A stretch of 64,000 nucleotides of DNA from Flagellimonas oceani (GTDB lineage: Bacteria > Bacteroidota > Bacteroidia > Flavobacteriales > Flavobacteriaceae): contig NZ_CP049616.1 in NCBI RefSeq assembly GCF_011068285.1, forward strand, positions 4,298,001 through 4,362,000. Direction: 5' to 3'. Both the position numbers and the translations under genes were made by a program. Shown one piece after another: positions 45,835 to 54,269 of the stretch. The notes beneath the pieces are model-generated. The model was not told the origin of the DNA and did no database searches. It saw only the letters and a program-made list of their open reading frames with translations. Within the stretch, counting starts at the first letter, position 1. Every line of letters starts with the position of its first letter.

Positions 45835-46439
45835 CAATACTTTTCTTCTCTATTATTGATGATATCCTGCATCCGCCGAAAGGAAATGATTTCCCGGTAG
45901 CGTCTGGTCTTGACCTCTAGCTCGGCCACCATTTCTTGGGACTGCACCTTCTTTTCCATCAAAATGGCGGTGCGCTCGGCATCGGACATCTTTAAAAAGT
46001 CATTGGACAGGATCTGGTTGACAAAATCCAGGTCGTCAATGGCGGTATCCATGATTTGTTCAAAAGAGCGGGATACCTGTTCCACTTCCCCTGCCTTGAT
46101 ATAGGGAGAGTTTAGGATATCCCGTAAATCTTGCTGTACGGTACGGAATAACCGCTCATTGTTCCTGGTCAGCTCTTGCAAGGCTTTTAGTTGTTTGATG
46201 GCGTTGTTGACCTTGACGATGTTCTCCTTTTGCTCTTTTAGAAACTGTACTGTCTTCAATAGCTCTGAGGTCTGTTTGGCCGACTCCACCAACGACTTGG
46301 CCATACTGATAAAGTTGGTATTGTCATACACCGGCATGCCTTGGCAGGCAGCGCCTGTTGGCAGTAATAGGGTGGTGGTTAGGGCTATTAACAAGGTCTG
46401 GCCTTTTTTCCTAAGGGCTTGTAGCTTTGTTGTCTTCAT
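45834..46439 (-). CDS. VirB5/TrbJ-like conjugal transfer protein (TraI position)
   Basis: A 201-residue periplasmic protein with signal peptide (about 1-32) and a long helical coiled coil: MAKSLVESAKQTSELLKTVQ is the usual VirB5/TrbJ N-terminus after a YDNTNF motif. VirB5-type proteins form the pilus tip or stabilise the channel. It overlaps both neighbours: its ATG by four bases with TraG's stop (ATGA) and its stop with TraJ's ATG. Its position is that of TraI in CTnDOT-type operons, but shorter and diverged. Confidence 0.75.
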   Translation of the reverse strand: MKTTKLQALRKKGQTLLIALTTTLLLPTGAACQGMPVYDNTNFISMAKSLVESAKQTSELLKTVQFLKEQKENIVKVNNAIKQLKALQELTRNNERLFRTVQQDLRDILNSPYIKAGEVEQVSRSFEQIMDTAIDDLDFVNQILSNDFLKMSDAERTAILMEKKVQSQEMVAELEVKTRRYREIISFRRMQDIINNREEKY

Positions 46440-48847
46440 AGGGTTGCTTTTTTAAAGTGAATGAATGCCTTGATGGCTTTTTCCATATCATGGGTCTCCT
46501 CATAGCGGTCCATAATCTCGTTGCTTTCCGTGCCGTCGGTGAGATAGGCAGCGTACACTTCGGGTGGGACTTCCAAACGGAAAACGTTGCTTTCCTTCCC
46601 GATTTTGATAAAGATCTCGGTGTACTTCCGTTCCCCGCTCAGATTGTTCCGGATGGATTTGAGTTGGTTCAAATCATGGCTGGAGAGATTGAGCCGCTTT
46701 TGAAGCGCATCATAGCCCTTTTCATTCCGTAGGCTATAGATGACCTGGGTGTTCTCCAGTATGCTGGTCGAGGTGGAGTTCTGGGGCAATTGGTTGATGG
46801 ATTGTAGGATGATGCCGATGGCCCCGTTCTGTTTTCGGATGGCCTGATAGTAGAATTCCACACTTTCCAGGACATTGGGGAACTTGAGTTGTTTGGCAAA
46901 CTCATCGAACAGGATGATGCCCCGTTCGGAACGGTTCCGCCAGATGGTCCGTTGGATGGCCGACTTGATCAATTTCAACATCACTGAGAGGATTTCCTTG
47001 TTGTCCCTGACCTCGTCCAGTTCAAAGATGATCAAGCGTTTGTCCTCGATGGTGTAGGTTTGGTCGGCACCCGTATTGAACAGAAAACTGTAGGGCCCGT
47101 CTTCCACATATTCCGAGAGGATGTGCAGGAAATCGTAGGTGCTAAAGTGGGCTTCCTTGATCTGTAGATCTTGGATGAGCGTATCTTTTCGATCATCAAC
47201 GAACTGGTAGAGGGAAGCCAGAGAGTAGTCTTGCCGGATGGTTTTATAATACAACAGCAGTACTTTTTTGATGGCCACTTCTTGGGATTTGGAAGCATGG
47301 TGTTGAGCGAGCAGTTCCAAGAGAAAAACAGCGAGGTCTTCCAAACGCTCTGGGGTCAAATCGGAATCCGCTGCCATATAAAATGGGTTGATGCCCAGAT
47401 TTTTGCCTTGTTCATAGCGCAGGATGACATATTGGTCAGGGTACAGCTTGGCAAACTTGGCGTAAGACCCACCGAGATCGATAAGGACCAGCCGAACCCC
47501 TTGTTCAAAATACTGTCGTAAAATGTTGTTGGCCAAAAAGGATTTGCCTTCCCCTGTCGGGGCAAATATGGCAAAGTTCCGGGCCTTGATGCGATGCTTT
47601 CCTTCATCCCAGACGTCCTTCAATACCGGGATGTTGTATTGACGGTCATTGAAGATGATGCCTGTGGCGTCGGAGGTATAGTTGGTGTTGTTGATGTAGA
47701 GACACAGGGCATGTTTGAGATCGGTCACATATAGATCTTCATTGGAGAAGTTGGTGGCATGACAGGGATGGGAGTTCAGGAAATAATGCTTGCGTTCCTC
47801 CCCATTGGGGTGATATGGGACGATGTCCGACTCCTTGAAACCAGCCTTGATCTGGGATGCGATACGTTTCAGGTGCTCGGCCTCCGAATGCCAAAAGATG
47901 ATATTGAGATGGCCCCGTATGATGCGCGACGCATCATCAGTGTTGATTTGGTCCAGAATATGTTGGACTTTTTTAAGCACAACTTTGTTCTGTGAACCGA
48001 AATTGGAACTCTTGCTCAATTCCTCCACTTTCTTATCCAGAAGTTTGCGCCATTTGTGTTTGTCGTCCAGATAAAGGATGTGGTTCACGATATGGTTCTC
48101 GTTCAGCTCCAATCCCAAACCATCGATAAAGCCTTGATGGAAGGTGAAATCATCAGAGGTGAATTTTTCATGGGTCTTGCTGCTTTGGACCGATCCGCCA
48201 AAACACCTTTCATTAGTCACGGCGATAACATCGAAGAAATGGTCACCGATTTCGATGTGTTTGTTGTCCAGTAGCACATCAGTATCGAAATCTTGGTTGA
48301 AGCCATTGTAGTAGTTGTTCGTATAGGTGATGATGTCATCAGACGCCATTGGGCTCAAGAAAACGTGTTGGCCATTGTTGATAAAGGAAACGGTATCATT
48401 GACCGCCGTGATGAACTCCGCAACTTGCACGTCCAGTTTTCGATGGAACCCCTTTTCGGCTTTCCGGAAGGGGTTGACATATTTGGCCGCGTTCAAGGTT
48501 TTATCCAAAGGCAGCACAAAGAATAGATAGCTATGGTGACTTAGGTATTCCCTCCCCTTAAAGTAATCATGTGTAACCTTTTCCAGGAAGGTATTGTTGG
48601 GCAATTGTTGGGCATCGTATCCCACTTTTTGGTAGCTATCCTGTTTGTGGATGACCGTAGCTGTGGGCAGGGATTTGAAGGCCTGAAACCACATGCTATG
48701 CAGTTCCTCAAAATCTTGCTCGGAAAGGGAATGGATTTCAGGAAGCGCTACCTTATAGCATAGGACCACATTACCATTGTTGGCAAAGACCACATGGTTT
48801 TGAATGTCCAAAATGGGATGATGGGAATTGAGGTTGATTCTATTCAT
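46436..48847 (-). CDS. traG: Conjugation ATPase TraG (VirB4-like)
   Basis: An 803-residue cytoplasmic ATPase. The N-terminal part (about 1-390) is the VirB4 scaffold; Walker A APTGEGKSF lies near residue 430, Walker B RGIILFDEFAKQ near 650, and the IILQSINQLPQNSTS arginine-finger region follows. TraG energises pilus assembly and substrate transfer. It overlaps TraF by 8 bases and the VirB5-like gene by 4. Length and motifs are normal for the family. Confidence 0.95.
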   Translation of the reverse strand: MNRINLNSHHPILDIQNHVVFANNGNVVLCYKVALPEIHSLSEQDFEELHSMWFQAFKSLPTATVIHKQDSYQKVGYDAQQLPNNTFLEKVTHDYFKGREYLSHHSYLFFVLPLDKTLNAAKYVNPFRKAEKGFHRKLDVQVAEFITAVNDTVSFINNGQHVFLSPMASDDIITYTNNYYNGFNQDFDTDVLLDNKHIEIGDHFFDVIAVTNERCFGGSVQSSKTHEKFTSDDFTFHQGFIDGLGLELNENHIVNHILYLDDKHKWRKLLDKKVEELSKSSNFGSQNKVVLKKVQHILDQINTDDASRIIRGHLNIIFWHSEAEHLKRIASQIKAGFKESDIVPYHPNGEERKHYFLNSHPCHATNFSNEDLYVTDLKHALCLYINNTNYTSDATGIIFNDRQYNIPVLKDVWDEGKHRIKARNFAIFAPTGEGKSFLANNILRQYFEQGVRLVLIDLGGSYAKFAKLYPDQYVILRYEQGKNLGINPFYMAADSDLTPERLEDLAVFLLELLAQHHASKSQEVAIKKVLLLYYKTIRQDYSLASLYQFVDDRKDTLIQDLQIKEAHFSTYDFLHILSEYVEDGPYSFLFNTGADQTYTIEDKRLIIFELDEVRDNKEILSVMLKLIKSAIQRTIWRNRSERGIILFDEFAKQLKFPNVLESVEFYYQAIRKQNGAIGIILQSINQLPQNSTSTSILENTQVIYSLRNEKGYDALQKRLNLSSHDLNQLKSIRNNLSGERKYTEIFIKIGKESNVFRLEVPPEVYAAYLTDGTESNEIMDRYEETHDMEKAIKAFIHFKKATL

Positions 48848-49118
48848 AGGAAAGCGGGCTTAGTTTTTTGTTGCTGATAATTTTGGGGAAGACCTTTTGA
48901 AGGGAAAGTAACTGAGGATTTTTGACCCACTGTGCCAATGCCCCATAGAGCAGGACATTGAACAGCAGTAGGGCAACGATGACACCTAAACTGAATGAAA
49001 AGATGATGACTAGAAGAGAGCCAATAACGGACACCATTAAAAGGGCAAAGAGCGAAATGGGCAGGCCCATAATCATGGCCTGCTTGCGGATGTTTCGGTA
49101 GACTTCGTACTTTTTCAT
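48840..49118 (-). CDS. traF: Conjugative transfer protein TraF (VirB3-like, DUF4133)
   Basis: A 92-residue inner-membrane protein starting MKKYEVYRNIRKQAMIMGLP, with two hydrophobic helices (about 17-37 and 40-60) and a cytoplasmic end. This is the DUF4133/TraF layout, equivalent to VirB3. One base separates it from TraE. Confidence 0.88.
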   Translation of the reverse strand: MKKYEVYRNIRKQAMIMGLPISLFALLMVSVIGSLLVIIFSFSLGVIVALLLFNVLLYGALAQWVKNPQLLSLQKVFPKIISNKKLSPLSYE

Positions 49119-49119
49119 C

Positions 49120-49407
49120 TTACACTACGATTCCGATGAGATAGGTAAAGATGCCCACAACGGCCCCTGCAATCAGGACAAAGACTAAAACCCGGGTAAT
49201 CCCTTTTTTAAGATCGGCGTTCTCGCCAAAGAAATGTCCTGCATTAAAAAGGAAACCTACCAAAAAGATAACCCCTAGGATGATGGGGAAAATGGCCCGT
49301 ATGGTATCGGAAATATCATTGACAGAATCCTCGATGCCCCCGATCTGGGCCAAAATGGAACTGGAAACAAATAAGAAAAGAATGGTGATGAAGAAAGATT
49401 TTCGCAT
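49120..49407 (-). CDS. traE: Conjugative transfer protein TraE (VirB2-like pilin)
   Basis: A 95-residue protein with signal peptide (about 1-21) and two membrane segments (IIGVIFLVGFLFNAGHFFG-type and VLIAGAVVGIFTYLIGIVV), the layout of VirB2-type pilins. It is the first gene of the tra operon, so its promoter lies in the AT-rich region above 49407. Confidence 0.88.
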   Translation of the reverse strand: MRKSFFITILFLFVSSSILAQIGGIEDSVNDISDTIRAIFPIILGVIFLVGFLFNAGHFFGENADLKKGITRVLVFVLIAGAVVGIFTYLIGIVV

Positions 49408-49788
49408 ATCGTAAACGCTTTGGGATTAGACGATTTTTGATACTTGAAAAGTACTGCGAATATTTATTCAAATATTTGATAAACAGTTATTTGTGAATAA
49501 AATATTATTTGATTTTAGATATGTTTTATTGATGTGAATTGGCATCAAAATTTATGGGAAATTATAGGCGGTGTGTTGAATAGTTTTAAAGGACAATTAT
49601 AGTTAAATCTCAAAAACATCAGTTTTTTGATTTTGACATTAAAAAACTATGGAGCTGTCGCACTATTGTATTAGGCCAGGACAATTAAAAATTTGAGGAT
49701 TGAAATACTTGGCTTGCAATCCAAAATTATTCTAGAAACACTAAAACAAACATTCTTAGCAACTAAGGGACAAAAAAACAGGTTCAGT
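49408..49788. other. AT-rich intergenic region with the tra operon promoter
   Basis: About 380 bp of very AT-rich sequence between the traE start and the CBASS effector stop. No frame worth calling and no clear terminator for the CBASS operon was found. It must carry the traE promoter. It marks a sharp change in composition relative to the tra genes. Confidence 0.5.
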
Positions 49789-50634
49789 TTATTCTTTACT
49801 CCATTTCATGTTTAGTGCCCACTTTGTATGAATGCCAATATCATAAAGCTGTTTCATTTGTCTGTTATCATGACCTAGGCATCGAATTAATTCTGCATCA
49901 GCCCATTTATGGTATTTTTTATCGCCTTTCTCTTGTAGTTTCTTTAACTCCTGCCTCTGTTCTGGTGTAGGGATAATATCCAGTATGTCGTATTGTAGAA
50001 TTTCGTAACAATCCCATCCAGGAGTTCTTTTTATTGGAGTCCGTATCCTTCCCTTAAAATTGTAATTTATGTATGGGAATTTTTCCTTGTCCAAAAGTTT
50101 CGCTTTGCCCTCAATTAATTCCTCATAAAACTCTCTCCAATGGCTAATTTCACGATCCTCCCCCTTGTTAAACCAATCTAGGAATTTGATCGCTTTGCTT
50201 GCCGGAATGAACAATGCGAAGTCATCTTTCATCAGGTCTTTATTCGGCAATTTGGGATCATCAATGGCTTTAAACTCTTTTTGAAGAAATGACCGGGTAC
50301 CTTCCAAAATCTTATATTTTCCCCCAACCAATTGATAGTGTGGAAAATTACTATTTTTCACCAATAGGTATTTGTCATCCACCTTGATTCGATAAAGATA
50401 TGCCATAGAGAATCTTATTCTTTGTTTTCTGAGAGCAAGCCATTTGCAGTAAACCATAAGTCCCAACCTATTCCGGTTAATTACAATAGATTCAACCAAC
50501 AAAGCCAAAAGTGTAAGCAGACCAATAACACCAGCACCAACAAATTCGGGTTGCAAATCTGAACCTGACAAAAAGAAATAGCCATATATCAATAGGCCTA
50601 ATGCAATTATTGCCTGAAGTATTTTTCTAATCAT
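49789..50634 (-). CDS. cap16: CBASS effector: two-TM protein with SMODS-associated NUDIX-like domain (Cap16-like)
   Basis: A 281-residue protein. Two membrane segments (about 4-23 and 31-52) precede a domain starting RIRFSMAYLYRIKVDDKYLLVKN, then YQLVGGKYK, which matches the SMODS-associated NUDIX type. The catalytic NUDIX box is not preserved (KEFKAID where REXXEE is expected), so it probably binds a cyclic nucleotide rather than hydrolyses it. Such TM effectors disrupt the inner membrane on activation, killing the infected cell. Its ATG overlaps the ATPase stop by four bases. Last gene of the CBASS operon. Confidence 0.82.
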   Translation of the reverse strand: MIRKILQAIIALGLLIYGYFFLSGSDLQPEFVGAGVIGLLTLLALLVESIVINRNRLGLMVYCKWLALRKQRIRFSMAYLYRIKVDDKYLLVKNSNFPHYQLVGGKYKILEGTRSFLQKEFKAIDDPKLPNKDLMKDDFALFIPASKAIKFLDWFNKGEDREISHWREFYEELIEGKAKLLDKEKFPYINYNFKGRIRTPIKRTPGWDCYEILQYDILDIIPTPEQRQELKKLQEKGDKKYHKWADAELIRCLGHDNRQMKQLYDIGIHTKWALNMKWSKE

Positions 50635-51515
50635 TTTATTTCTGGGCTTGGCTTTATGGATTGTATGGTCTTTTTCAAAATAGAAAACGATATAGGATTG
50701 TCTGGAAAAGAGTTGGCTATTGCCTCAGGTAAAACCTTTAAACGAATATCTGAAAAAGAATAACCAAGTCCAGATTCTTCCCAAGATACCGACATTGATG
50801 CCAGTTCTTCCAGCTGTTCCTTGGTAAAATCCAAGCCTTCAAGGCTTTGAGAGTAAAGTTCTTTGCACTCATCAAAAGAAGGTCTTTCAAACTCCAAAAC
50901 AACTGCTGCCCTCCTAAGAATTGCTTCATCAATAAAATGTAACCTATTGGTCGACATAAAAATTATCGCCCTACCATTTAAATCCCGAATTTCATCAATT
51001 TTTTGGATTAAAGTATTGACAGCTGCTTTTTCTTCTTGGTGCATTTGATTTGTAGAACGTGTAGTTGCGATGGCATCTGCCTCATCAATCAGTAGAAACG
51101 CAAAACGTCTTTTACCCGCTTGCTGCTTTAATTGTGCAAAGGCGTCATTCACAAGTTTTCCCATTTCACCGTGAAGTCCTTCCCCGCGTACCCGAGTACT
51201 TAGTTTTAGGAAAAAGCCTTCTTTTTTAAGTTCCCTTGTCATCCTATCGGCAATTGCCGTAGCAGAAACGGTTTTGCCTGTTCCCGCATCCCCAGCCAAT
51301 ATTATCAAGGGGTACTTCTCCTTTAATTGCCTTATTATAGGTAGTTCAACCTTATGATATTTTTTACTCCACTCAGTAAGACTTTCTTGGTCCAAAAGAA
51401 GTTTGAGGTTATTGTAAATACGATTGAACTTGTTTTCAAAACCAACTAAATACTCTGATTGCAAATGAATCTCTTTGCTTGGAAGCTCAATTGTGTTATC
51501 AAATATTGAAGCCAT
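50631..51515 (-). CDS. cap6: CBASS TRIP13/Pch2-like AAA+ ATPase (Cap6)
   Basis: A 294-residue AAA+ ATPase. Walker A GDAGTGKT at 75-82, Walker B LLIDEAD at 141-147, sensor 1 FMSTNR and the ILRRAAVV arginine finger region are present. In type III CBASS the TRIP13-like protein disassembles the active HORMA-CD-NTase complex to keep the system off. It overlaps the HORMA gene by one base (TAATG) and the effector by four. Residue length is normal. Confidence 0.93.
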   Translation of the reverse strand: MASIFDNTIELPSKEIHLQSEYLVGFENKFNRIYNNLKLLLDQESLTEWSKKYHKVELPIIRQLKEKYPLIILAGDAGTGKTVSATAIADRMTRELKKEGFFLKLSTRVRGEGLHGEMGKLVNDAFAQLKQQAGKRRFAFLLIDEADAIATTRSTNQMHQEEKAAVNTLIQKIDEIRDLNGRAIIFMSTNRLHFIDEAILRRAAVVLEFERPSFDECKELYSQSLEGLDFTKEQLEELASMSVSWEESGLGYSFSDIRLKVLPEAIANSFPDNPISFSILKKTIQSIKPSPEIK

Positions 51516-52024
51516 TATTTAAAATTGGTTTTTTGAAGTTCATAGTTATTACTGCCATAGAGTTGAGCTCTGTCCGAACTTAAATGTGAAAATGAAATAT
51601 CCTCAGTGGTGCTTGTCCAAGTAAATTCGAAATCCCTACTAAATTCGTTCTTCTGCTGTGTGGATAAAGAATGCCAGGCAGATGTGTAGCTAAGAATTAC
51701 TGAAAGGTAGGTGTCATCATCGGATGGCCACTCATAGTTTCTGCCTGCTCTATCCCCTTCTGAGGTAGAGCCATTTTCATTTACAGTGAACTTAGCGGCT
51801 CGAATTTGATATCCCGTATTTTTTCTTTTTAGGATTACCGTCACACATGCTAGGTACTTGCTCTCGGCAAGTTTCAATATGTCATTTCTCAATCTATCTA
51901 CATAGGCGGAATCCCATTTGCCAGTTCTTCTGGCTATCATTCTCAAATCTGCAATGCAGTTCTCAAATGTCTTTCTAATATCTGTCACCGTGTAGGTGCT
52001 AGTGTTTGTTTGTGTGCTATACAT
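51515..52024 (-). CDS. cap7: CBASS HORMA-domain protein (Cap7)
   Basis: A 169-residue protein reading as a bacterial HORMA domain: TYTVTDIRKTFENCIADLRMIARRTG at the N-terminus, the YVDRLRNDILKLAESKYL helix and the beta sheet. In CBASS the HORMA protein binds a phage-derived peptide and then activates the CD-NTase. It starts two bases before the CD-NTase stop region ends and overlaps the ATPase start. Only one HORMA gene is present, so this is the single-HORMA version of type III. Confidence 0.9.
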   Translation of the reverse strand: MYSTQTNTSTYTVTDIRKTFENCIADLRMIARRTGKWDSAYVDRLRNDILKLAESKYLACVTVILKRKNTGYQIRAAKFTVNENGSTSEGDRAGRNYEWPSDDDTYLSVILSYTSAWHSLSTQQKNEFSRDFEFTWTSTTEDISFSHLSSDRAQLYGSNNYELQKTNFK

Positions 52025-52026
52025 AA

Positions 52027-53007
52027 TTAATTTATACTAAAAGTTGGACCAAAGACGCGCTTCCATTCATCAACAGTGGTGCCCTTGTTATTTCTTGATT
52101 GAGCTAAATTCAATGAATCGAATGCATCCTCCGCTTCCTCAACTATTTCCTTCCATTTTGAATCATCAATTTTCTTTGCCGCATTGTTCTCATTGTTCGT
52201 ATCATCAGCTATATATATGGGCGTTGTGTAATAAGGTATAGTATTTATCGAATGAGCAAATTCAATTTCCGGGAAACTTGATTCGCTCAAAAATTGAAAA
52301 AACCTAATAATCGCCTCTTCGATATCGGTTTCAATGCCCTTGGTAATATCGAGATAGGCCACTATCAATTCAATACAGAATGATGAAATACCAGGCTCAT
52401 CATCATATGGCTTTAGCTCTTTATAGTTTTTCCACCATTTTAGAGCCCTGACTATTGAGGTGTAAGATGGATTGTTTTTCCTTAGATCAACAGAAAAACT
52501 TAAATGGTTTTCTACACTTGTAATATACTTTCCACCGCCTCCCCGTTGTGGTTGCCAGACATAATTTTCAGGATTTTCTATGGGTACTACGGGCACAATA
52601 TCCACTTCTAGACCTGAACCCGAAAACCGAATTTTAATTGACTTGGTGTTCCCTTCGGCATCAACATCTTGGGTGATGTCTTTTTGAGGATATATTTCTT
52701 GTAAGTATTCAACAATAAAATCATGGAGCTTCTTTAGGTCGTTATGAATGTTTTCATCACCTGAAACAAAGAGGACCAAGTCTATATCAATAGGATTGTC
52801 TCCAGTAGGTCTTAGAATTGTATGCTTTTTCCAAGAACCTGCTAACAGATATTTTGTTACTTTCAGGCCATTGCTTTCATCATTTTCAATTTTTTCTTCC
52901 AGCTTCTTTTTTAAATTGTTTATCTGGTCACGATACTTGGGCATATTGTCCTTGTGTAATCTAATTTTATCAATAAAAGGACGTAGGCTATTGTTATCTA
53001 ATTTCAT
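52027..53007 (-). CDS. CD-NTase (CBASS oligonucleotide cyclase)
   Basis: A 326-residue cGAS/DncV-like nucleotidyltransferase. Active-site motif GS at 57-58 (LAGSWKKHT), Asp74 and Asp76 in PIDIDLVLF, and third Asp136 in LEVDIVPV, all conserved. The C-terminal helical domain is standard. It makes a cyclic di- or trinucleotide on phage infection; the type cannot be read from sequence. First gene of the four-gene CBASS operon (cyclase, HORMA, TRIP13, effector), with a small hairpin and two tiny genes upstream. Confidence 0.96.
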   Translation of the reverse strand: MKLDNNSLRPFIDKIRLHKDNMPKYRDQINNLKKKLEEKIENDESNGLKVTKYLLAGSWKKHTILRPTGDNPIDIDLVLFVSGDENIHNDLKKLHDFIVEYLQEIYPQKDITQDVDAEGNTKSIKIRFSGSGLEVDIVPVVPIENPENYVWQPQRGGGGKYITSVENHLSFSVDLRKNNPSYTSIVRALKWWKNYKELKPYDDEPGISSFCIELIVAYLDITKGIETDIEEAIIRFFQFLSESSFPEIEFAHSINTIPYYTTPIYIADDTNNENNAAKKIDDSKWKEIVEEAEDAFDSLNLAQSRNNKGTTVDEWKRVFGPTFSIN

Positions 53008-53098
53008 CTTCCTTTGAGTGTTTTCTTAACATATTCTTTTCAATTTCTGCGCCAATCCGCTTTTTGATATGGTTATGACAAATTGACTTGTTAGCCAC

Positions 53099-53137
53099 TT
53101 TACTTATGGCAGCCATTAATAAGCTGCCATAAGTAAA
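53099..53137 (-). promoter_or_regulatory. 15-bp perfect hairpin upstream of the CBASS operon
   Basis: Arms TTTACTTATGGCAGC (53099-53113) and GCTGCCATAAGTAAA (53123-53137) enclose CATTAATAA. It lies 92 bp upstream of the CD-NTase start and just after the 51-residue small gene. There is no T-run downstream on the minus strand, so it is not a simple terminator; attenuator, processing site, RNA sensor or protein-binding site remain possible. Confidence 0.6.
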
Positions 53138-53140
53138 CTT

Positions 53141-53296
53141 CTAATTAGAATTTTCTAACCTTGAAGCTATGCCACTAATCACAATAAGGACTGCTAGTCC
53201 AAAAACAATAGTTTTAGCTAGATCGCCCTTGACATTTACACAATTACCTTTATGGCAAATGCTCAATCGCCTTTTTGATACTTCAATCGAATTCAT
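53141..53296 (-). CDS. Tiny membrane protein upstream of CBASS
   Basis: A 51-residue frame starting MNSIEVSKRRLSICHKGN, with two cysteines (CHKGNC) and one hydrophobic helix (TIVFGLAVLIVISGIA, about 29-44). The stop is four bases from the hairpin. It has a normal start and composition, is on the same strand as CBASS and is the last gene before it. No family known. It could be a sensor or membrane partner of the effector; that is inference. Confidence 0.55.
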   Translation of the reverse strand: MNSIEVSKRRLSICHKGNCVNVKGDLAKTIVFGLAVLIVISGIASRLENSN

Positions 53297-53345
53297 ACTA
53301 TAATTTTAAATTAAACTTTCTCCATTCAGAGCTGTGGAGTTCCGC

Positions 53346-53474
53346 TCATGACTTTCCTTTGCTGTCCCTCCTATTGCTTCTTAAATGTTCTTTTACGGTT
53401 ATTGTCTTTCCACCAACTTTCCTTTTGTGTTCAGGTATTCTATTAAACTTTTTGCCTGATGAATCTTTCGCCAT
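53346..53474 (-). CDS. Tiny basic protein upstream of CBASS
   Basis: A 42-residue basic frame starting MAKDSSGKKFNRIPEHKRK and continuing VGGKTITVKEHLRSN. The IPxHxRKVGGKTxxVKxHxR pattern is a short motif often found at the ends of Bacteroidota mobile-element proteins. It precedes the tiny membrane gene by 49 bp on the same strand, so hairpin, membrane peptide, this peptide and CBASS may share one transcript. Confidence 0.6.
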   Translation of the reverse strand: MAKDSSGKKFNRIPEHKRKVGGKTITVKEHLRSNRRDSKGKS

Positions 53475-53569
53475 AATTTTTATTTTAATAAGATTATTAC
53501 TACTTTACAAATCTCCCCCGTGGTAATGAAACCAGTCAATTAATTCCTTTGACATTATCATATGATTAA

Positions 53570-53597
53570 AGTGTGACAAAAAAATAATCGTCACACT
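53570..53597 (+). promoter_or_regulatory. Inverted repeat upstream of the sigma-like gene
   Basis: Arms AGTGTGAC (53570-53577) and GTCACACT (53590-53597) separated by 12 AT-rich bases, ending 26 bp before the ATG of the sigma-like gene. The position between the divergent CBASS and sigma modules fits an operator for a dimeric regulator. Confidence 0.5.
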
Positions 53598-53623
53598 ATT
53601 TACATATAGCATTGAAGTTATTT

Positions 53624-54259
53624 ATGGATATAGAAACCCACCTGCTTATTATTGCGGATAAAGAGTCATCTCCCAAGGAAGCCAATGAATCGATAACAAA
53701 ACTGTATGAGGAATTCAGAGGGTTTGTCTATAATCTAGCATTTAAGCATATTGGGTTTATTTTGCAAAAAGAAGAACTTGCTTTAAATGTAATGACGGAA
53801 GTTTTCCTGAAAATATGGAACTCCCCTCTCGATTGGGAATTTAATTCCAATAAACATGGTACTCAGGAAGATGGATATAAAGCTTATCTTGCAACAATTG
53901 CGCACTACAAGCTTTTGGAGGAACTCAGAAAAAACAAGCCTGTAAGAGAAAATGAAACAACCATTATTGACGATGCGGAAAGTGAATGGAAGTGGGCATT
54001 ATTGGATGAGGATTTTGACACTCTGGATAAAGAATTAATTAAAAGACATAATTTGATTGACTCATGTCTGGCTGAATTACCAGAGCGCAAAAGTGACATC
54101 GTAAGAATGTATTTTTTCCTATATGAGGATGACAGAAGGATGACCTCTGAAAAAATCCGACTAATGGAAGAAACTTTTGAAACTACCTGGCAGAATATCA
54201 GGCAAATTATCTCCAGAACTAAAAAAACCATAGAAGATCTCGTTAAGAAAAAACTATAA
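53624..54259 (+). CDS. ECF-type sigma-70-like factor
   Basis: A 211-residue protein from ATG 53624 (TTG 53612 is less likely). It has region 2 features (LYEEFRGFVYNLAFKHIG, then EVFLKIWNSP and YLATIAHYKLLEELRKNKP) and a region 4 part (LAELPERKSDIVRMYFF ... TWQNIRQIISRTKKTIEDL), i.e. an ECF-like sigma factor with a diverged HTH. It is transcribed away from CBASS. With the small protein and metallopeptidase that follow it forms a module that could sense DNA damage or phage and drive transcription. Confidence 0.75.
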   Translation: MDIETHLLIIADKESSPKEANESITKLYEEFRGFVYNLAFKHIGFILQKEELALNVMTEVFLKIWNSPLDWEFNSNKHGTQEDGYKAYLATIAHYKLLEELRKNKPVRENETTIIDDAESEWKWALLDEDFDTLDKELIKRHNLIDSCLAELPERKSDIVRMYFFLYEDDRRMTSEKIRLMEETFETTWQNIRQIISRTKKTIEDLVKKKL

Positions 54260-54269
54260 TTGGAAAAAA

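Noticed and set aside
53275..53526. 83-codon plus-strand frame in the CBASS/sigma interval
   Set aside because: Phe/Leu-rich and opposite two better small frames on the minus strand.
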